DNA from: JAJKJG01 sp036556825
GTDB lineage: Bacteria; Pseudomonadota; Alphaproteobacteria; Rhizobiales; Beijerinckiaceae
DNA: 48,844 nt
Direction of reading: 5' to 3'
Assembly (NCBI GenBank): GCA_036556825.1
Contig: DATBIR010000016.1
Span: 1-48,844, forward strand
Shown here: positions 44,815 to 48,844 of the stretch, in pieces
Position numbering within the stretch: position 1 is the first letter of the stretch
How the letters are laid out: each line of letters begins with the position of its first letter
Notes under the pieces: model-generated
What the model was told of the DNA's origin: nothing
Databases searched by the model: none
Seen by the model: the letters and a program-made list of their open reading frames with translations, nothing else
Made by a program: the position numbers and the translations under genes

Positions 44815-47019
44815 TCAAGCCGCCTTGCGCGATTGCGCCCGGCCATAAAACGTGCCGCCGCCGGCTGCCATGTCGAGAAGAAGCTTGTTCGGAGCGAAGC
44901 GGTCGCCGTGGCGACTCTGCAGCTTGCGGCACAGATCGACGAAAGCCCTGGCGCCCATGAAATCGATATAGCTGAGTGCGCCGCCGGTGAACGGCGCAAA
45001 ACCGAAGCCCAGGATCGAGCCGACATCGGCCTCACGCGGGTCGGTGATCACGCCTTCCTCCACGGTGCGCGCCGCCTCGAGCGCCTGCGTCACCAGCAGG
45101 CGGTCCTTCAGCTCCTGAAAGTCGATCGCGTCGGGATCGAGATGCGTCGGCTGCAGGTCGACGAGGCCCGGCCACAGACGCTTCTTGCCGCTCTCCGGGT
45201 AGTCGTAGAAGCCCTTCTTGTTCTTGCGGCCGAAGCGGCCCTCCTTTTCGACCATGCGCACGAGCAGCTCCTCCTGCTTCGGGTTGATCGCCTGAGGCCC
45301 GACCTGCGCCTTGGTGGCCTTGAGAATCTTGAGGGCGAGATCGACCGCCACCTCGTCGTTGAGCGAGAGCGGGCCCACCGGCATGCCGGCCATGCGGCCG
45401 GCATTCTCGATCATGGCCGGCGGCACGCCTTCGGTCAGCATCAGGTGGCCTTCGAGGAGATAAGCCGTGACGCAACGATTGGCGAAGAAGCCGCGCGAGT
45501 CGTTGACCACGATCGGCGTCTTCTTGATGGCGCGCACGTAATCGAGCGCCACCGCAAGCGCCGCCTCTCCCGTCTGCTTGCCCATGATGATCTCGACCAG
45601 CATCATCTTCTCGACCGGCGAGAAGAAGTGGATGCCGACGAACTGATCGGGCCGCTTCGAGCCCTTGGCGAGACCGCTGATCGGCAGCGTCGAGGTATTG
45701 GAGGCGAAAATCGCATCCGGGGCCAACACCGCCTCGGCCTTGGCGATCGCTTCCCCCTTGACCTTGGGGTCTTCGAACACCGCTTCGACGATCAGGTCGC
45801 AATCCTTGAGATCGCCGTAATCGGCGCTCGGCGTGATGCGGCCGAGCAGCGCGTCGCGATCGGCCGTCCTGGCGCGGCCTTTCATGACCTGATCGCTCAT
45901 CAGCTTGTGCGAGTGCGCCTTGCCCTTTTCGGCGGCCTCGAGGCTCTGATCGATCAGCACCACGTCGATACCGGCATTGGCGGTGACATAGGCGATGCCC
46001 GCCCCCATGAAGCCGGCGCCGAGAACGCCGACTTTCCTGAGCTTCGCGGCGGGGATGCCTTGCGGCCGGCGCGCGCCCTTGTTGAGCTCCTGCATGGAGA
46101 CGAACAGCGTGCGGATCATCGCCGCCGCCTCCTTCGAGCGCAGGATATTTGCGAAATATCGGCTCTCGACCCGCAGGGCGAGATCCATGGGCAGCTGCAA
46201 GCCCTCGTAGACCGACTGCAGGATGGCCTTGGCCGCCGGGTAGTTGTCGTGCGTCTCGCGCCGGTAGATGGCGTTGGCCGGCGGCCAGATCATCATGCCG
46301 CCCGGCGAGTAGACCTTGCCCGACGGCGCCCGGAACTTGTCCTGGTCCCACGGCGCCACCGCCGAACCGCCGCCCTTGATCCAGGACTTGGCCTTGTCGA
46401 CGATCGCCTCGCGCGGCGCGACCTCGTGTACGAGGCCCATGTTGCGCGCCATCAGCGCGCGGATCTGCTCGCCCTTGAACAGCATCTGCAGCGCGTCTCC
46501 GGTCTGCATCAGGCGGGCCACGCGCTGCGTGCCGCCGGCGCCCGGGAAGAGCCCGACCTTTATTTCCGGCAGCCCGACGCGGGTCGCATCGGCGTCGGAG
46601 GCGACGCGGTAATGACAGGCGAGCGCCAGCTCGAAAGCACCGCCGAGGCAGACGCCGTGCACCGCCGCGGCGAACGGCTTTCCGCTGGTCTCGAGACGAC
46701 GATAGAGAAGCGACAGGCGGCGCGATTCGTCGAAGAAAACCTGGATGGCAGCCTCCTCGCCCTTCTCCTTGGCGAGCTTGTCGTAGAGCGCGCCGAGGCC
46801 CTGAAGCATGGTGAGGTCGGCGCCCCCGGAGAAGGCGTCCTTGCCGGAGGTGATCACGCAGCCCTTGATGGCCGCGTCACCGGCCACCTTGTCGATGATC
46901 TGTGACAGCTCGTCCATCACCTCGACGGTGATCACGTTCATCGAACGAGCGGGCATGTCCCAGGTGGCGAGCGCGATGCCGTCGGCGTCGGTCTCGAAGC
47001 GGAAATTCTGCAGGTTCAT
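44815..47019 (-). CDS. fused enoyl-CoA hydratase / 3-hydroxyacyl-CoA dehydrogenase (FadJ/FadB type)
   Basis: A 734-aa bifunctional beta-oxidation enzyme. The crotonase half (about 1-200) has the oxyanion-hole stretch 'GVCLGGAFELALACHYRVAS' and 'LPEIKVGLFPGAGGTQR'. The dehydrogenase half starts with the NAD-binding 'VGVLGAGFMGAGIAYV' (near 325-340), followed by 'ASNTSTLPIS', the catalytic His region 'GIHFFSPVEKM' and two C-terminal 3HCDH domains. It hydrates 2-enoyl-CoA and oxidises L-3-hydroxyacyl-CoA with NAD+. ATG 47019 has GGAG about eight bases upstream. It lies downstream of the thiolase gene, separated by a 140-bp gap filled with a palindromic element. Confidence 0.94.
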   Translation of the reverse strand: MNLQNFRFETDADGIALATWDMPARSMNVITVEVMDELSQIIDKVAGDAAIKGCVITSGKDAFSGGADLTMLQGLGALYDKLAKEKGEEAAIQVFFDESRRLSLLYRRLETSGKPFAAAVHGVCLGGAFELALACHYRVASDADATRVGLPEIKVGLFPGAGGTQRVARLMQTGDALQMLFKGEQIRALMARNMGLVHEVAPREAIVDKAKSWIKGGGSAVAPWDQDKFRAPSGKVYSPGGMMIWPPANAIYRRETHDNYPAAKAILQSVYEGLQLPMDLALRVESRYFANILRSKEAAAMIRTLFVSMQELNKGARRPQGIPAAKLRKVGVLGAGFMGAGIAYVTANAGIDVVLIDQSLEAAEKGKAHSHKLMSDQVMKGRARTADRDALLGRITPSADYGDLKDCDLIVEAVFEDPKVKGEAIAKAEAVLAPDAIFASNTSTLPISGLAKGSKRPDQFVGIHFFSPVEKMMLVEIIMGKQTGEAALAVALDYVRAIKKTPIVVNDSRGFFANRCVTAYLLEGHLMLTEGVPPAMIENAGRMAGMPVGPLSLNDEVAVDLALKILKATKAQVGPQAINPKQEELLVRMVEKEGRFGRKNKKGFYDYPESGKKRLWPGLVDLQPTHLDPDAIDFQELKDRLLVTQALEAARTVEEGVITDPREADVGSILGFGFAPFTGGALSYIDFMGARAFVDLCRKLQSRHGDRFAPNKLLLDMAAGGGTFYGRAQSRKAA

Positions 47020-47041
47020 TCCATTGCTCCCTGGTCCCGTT

Positions 47042-47154
47042 GTCATTTCGGGCTCGCGAAGAGAGAGCCCCGACTCGACGATCAGCCCAACACGCGCGGG
47101 GACGCAGCCCCCGCTGCGGGTGTCCGGGCTCGCCTGCGGCGATCCCGGAATGAC
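47042..47154. repeat. imperfect inverted-repeat element (113 bp)
   Basis: Ends GTCATTTCGGGCTCGC and, on the other strand, GTCATTCCGGGATCGC are near-identical, enclosing GC-rich inner arms. It fills the gap between the thiolase and fadJ-type genes. It looks like a dispersed palindromic intergenic element of the kind common in Rhizobiales; transcribed, it would fold into a long stem and might affect the stability of the thiolase/hydratase mRNA. Confidence 0.6.
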
Positions 47155-47159
47155 GGGTG

Positions 47160-48368
47160 TTACACCCTCTCGATAATGGTCGCGGTGCCCATGCCGGCGC
47201 CGATGCACAGCGTCACGAGCGCGGTCATCTCGTCCGTGCGCTCGAGCTCGTCGAGCACGGTGCCGAGGATCATCGCGCCGGTGGCGCCGAGCGGATGGCC
47301 CATGGCGATGGCGCCCCCGTTCACGTTGACGATTTCCGGGTGCAGGTCGAAGGCCTGGCAGTAGCGCAGAACCACCGACGCGAAGGCCTCGTTGATCTCG
47401 ACGAGATCGATGTCGTCGATGGTCATGCCGGCGCGTTTCAACACCTTGTCGGTCACGTCCACGGGTCCGGTCAGCATGATGGCCGGCTCGGAGCCGATAT
47501 TCGCAAATGCCCGGATGCGCGCGCGCGGCTTGAGGCCGGCCGCCTGGCCCGCCTCTTTCGACCCGATCAGAACCGCGGCCGCTCCGTCGACGATGCCCGA
47601 CGAATTGCCGGCGTGGTGGACGTGATTGACGCTTTCGAGCTCGGGATAGGCAGCCACGGCGACGGCATCGAAGCCGCCCATCTCGCCCATCTGCACGAAT
47701 GACGGCTTGAGCTGGCCGAGCGACTGCATGTCGGTGGACGGGCGCATATGCTCGTCCTTGGCGAGCAGGGTGATGCCGTTGACGTCCTTCACGGGCACCA
47801 CGGACTCCGAAAAGCGCCCCTCCTTCCAGGCCCGCCCCGCGCGCTTCTGGCTCTCAACCGCATAGGCATCGCAGTCGTCGCGGCCAAAGCCATATTTGGT
47901 GGCGATCAGATCCGCGGAAATGCCTTGCGGCATGAAATAAGACTTGATGGCGATGGCCGGATCGACGGGCCAGGCGCCGCCCGAGGCGCCCATGCCGACG
48001 CGACTCATCGACTCGACGCCGCCGCCGATGACCATGTCGTGCTGGCCCGCCATCACCTGCGCGGCGGCGAAGTTGACGGCATCGAGGCCTGACGCACAGA
48101 ACCGGTTGATCTGCACGCCGGGAACGTGATGACCGTAATCGGCGACCAGCGCGGCGGCACGGGCGATGTCGCCGCCCGCCTCACCCACCGGGTCGACGCA
48201 GCCGAGGATCACGTCGTCGACGAGACTGGTATCGAGATCGTTGCGCTCCCGGAGCGCGCGCAAGGCCGTCTCGGCAAGGCGCAAGGCGGTGACCTCGTGC
48301 AGCGAACCGTCCGGCTTGCCGCGCCCGCGCGGGGTGCGAACGGCGTCGAAAATGTAAGCGTCGGCCAT
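47160..48368 (-). CDS. acetyl-CoA acyltransferase (thiolase, FadA type)
   Basis: A 402-aa thiolase. Acyl-binding Cys91 in 'INRFCASGLDAVN', His near 357 in 'AMGHPLGATGA' and the second Cys near 388 in 'LCIGAGMGTA' complete the active site. The substrate loop 'GGVESMSRVGMG' is present. It cleaves 3-oxoacyl-CoA with CoA, the last beta-oxidation step, as partner of the FadJ-type protein 140 bp downstream and the dehydrogenase gene upstream. ATG 48368 begins the family N-terminus ('MADAYIFDAVRTPRG'); the longer frame upstream lies in palindromic intergenic DNA. Confidence 0.95.
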   Translation of the reverse strand: MADAYIFDAVRTPRGRGKPDGSLHEVTALRLAETALRALRERNDLDTSLVDDVILGCVDPVGEAGGDIARAAALVADYGHHVPGVQINRFCASGLDAVNFAAAQVMAGQHDMVIGGGVESMSRVGMGASGGAWPVDPAIAIKSYFMPQGISADLIATKYGFGRDDCDAYAVESQKRAGRAWKEGRFSESVVPVKDVNGITLLAKDEHMRPSTDMQSLGQLKPSFVQMGEMGGFDAVAVAAYPELESVNHVHHAGNSSGIVDGAAAVLIGSKEAGQAAGLKPRARIRAFANIGSEPAIMLTGPVDVTDKVLKRAGMTIDDIDLVEINEAFASVVLRYCQAFDLHPEIVNVNGGAIAMGHPLGATGAMILGTVLDELERTDEMTALVTLCIGAGMGTATIIERV

Positions 48369-48384
48369 TACCGGTCTCCAGATT

Positions 48385-48407
48385 CCCTCCCCCCTCGCGG
48401 GAGAGGG
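48385..48407. repeat. GC-rich palindrome, copy 1
   Basis: CCCTCCCCC and GGGAGAGGG can pair around CTCGC. Together with the hairpin at 48498 it belongs to the 'CTCTCCC-GCGGGAGAGG' kind of intergenic palindrome often dispersed in Rhizobiales genomes. Confidence 0.5.
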
Positions 48408-48497
48408 TTCGGATGAGGGGAAGGCGGCGCTGCCCCTCACCCGGTCTGCTGAGTTTATCGTCGGACGGGCCTAGGGCCCGACCGATGGCAGACCCGA

Positions 48498-48520
48498 CCT
48501 CTCCCGCTTCGCGGGGGAGG
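48498..48520. repeat. GC-rich palindrome, copy 2
   Basis: CCTCTCCCGC and GCGGGGGAGG pair over ten positions (one G-U) around a TTC loop, six bases from the stop of the acyl-CoA dehydrogenase gene. It may help stop or stabilise that transcript. The arms are similar to those at 48385. Confidence 0.55.
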
Positions 48521-48526
48521 CTTGGA

Positions 48527-48844
48527 TCAAAACATGTCGGCCGGCAGCGTCATCACGGCATCGGCACCGCTCGAGATGCGGGCCAGGTGTGCTCCGGTCT
48601 CCGGCAGCATGCGTTCCATGAAAAACCGTCCCGTGAGCAGCTTGGCGTCCATCCGGTCCGCCACGCCATTGCCCTGCGTCTTCTTCTCATGCGCCACCTT
48701 GGCCATCCTGGCCCACATATAGCCCATGGCGACGAGGCCCATCAGGTGCATGTAGTCGTAAGCCCCGGCGCCGGCATTGTCGGGCTTGGCCATGGCATTC
48801 TGCATGAACCACATGGTGGCCTGCTGCAGGTGGCCGAGCGCCTT
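48527..48844 (-). CDS. acyl-CoA dehydrogenase, C-terminal part (runs off the window)
   Basis: The last 105 residues of a larger protein; the frame is open to the window edge, beginning 'KALGHLQQATMWFMQNA'. The segment 'DYMHLMGLVAMGYMWARMAK' and the end 'ERMLPETGAHLARISSGADAVM' match the C-terminal domain of the long acyl-CoA dehydrogenases (about 590-600 aa, the group with 3-methylmercaptopropionyl-CoA dehydrogenase). The FAD-binding parts lie outside. It precedes the thiolase and FadJ-type genes on the same strand, giving a complete beta-oxidation set. Confidence 0.85.
   Translation of the reverse strand, partial: KALGHLQQATMWFMQNAMAKPDNAGAGAYDYMHLMGLVAMGYMWARMAKVAHEKKTQGNGVADRMDAKLLTGRFFMERMLPETGAHLARISSGADAVMTLPADMF

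Overview
The window looks like chromosomal DNA of a GC-rich alphaproteobacterium, most likely of the order Hyphomicrobiales (Rhizobiales). Supporting this are a MucR/Ros-type regulator, an HWE-family histidine kinase, a Bug/TctC-type binding protein, Tad pilus genes, a fused FadJ-type beta-oxidation enzyme and many GTG or TTG starts behind good Shine-Dalgarno sequences. No rRNA, tRNA, CRISPR array, insertion sequence or prophage was recognised. The genus cannot be named from the sequence alone.

Left part (about 1-18,300): a stress or low-oxygen type accessory cluster. It holds two complete ABC export systems, each with its own membrane fusion protein (192-3425 and 8993-13280). Between and around them are a 5'-truncated ribosome-hibernation-factor-like gene, DUF2267 and universal-stress proteins, a Na+-coupled NSS transporter, a P1B-like metal P-type ATPase and a small Met-rich membrane protein. 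Five intergenic sites of FNR/FixK type (TTG-N8-CAA, positions 3459, 4137, 5543, 7023 and 13695) sit in front of these units, which suggests one oxygen-responsive regulon. Next is a three-gene operon with 4-bp ATGA overlaps: a beta-CASP metallo-beta-lactamase nuclease, an AMP/thymidine phosphorylase and a divergent PRPP synthetase. I propose it as an RNA/nucleotide recycling module. A small 73-aa protein follows at 18094-18315.

Middle part (about 18,800-29,335): a signalling island with a CheB-CheR-PAS-HWE kinase whose CheB domain has lost its catalytic His, a separate intact CheB with a zinc-ribbon-like tail, a Crp/Fnr regulator and a divergent single-domain receiver. After these come an SPW-repeat membrane protein, an orphan TctC-type binding protein, an MFS transporter, a small conserved protein and a PilZ protein.

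Tad block (29,567-34,605): CpaB, two tandem paralogous TadG-like proteins and two TadE-like pseudopilins. The pilin, prepilin peptidase, secretin and ATPase genes are absent.

Right part (34,663-48,844): a class I/II aminotransferase, MscL, a large hybrid histidine kinase fused to a sodium/solute symporter-like domain, a DsbA-fold isomerase, a small exported protein, a CorC/HlyC-type CBS protein, and a MucR regulator with a degenerate zinc finger and a 21-bp tandem repeat upstream. The window ends in a fatty-acid beta-oxidation block (FadJ-type fusion, thiolase, start-truncated acyl-CoA dehydrogenase) with palindromic intergenic elements between the genes.
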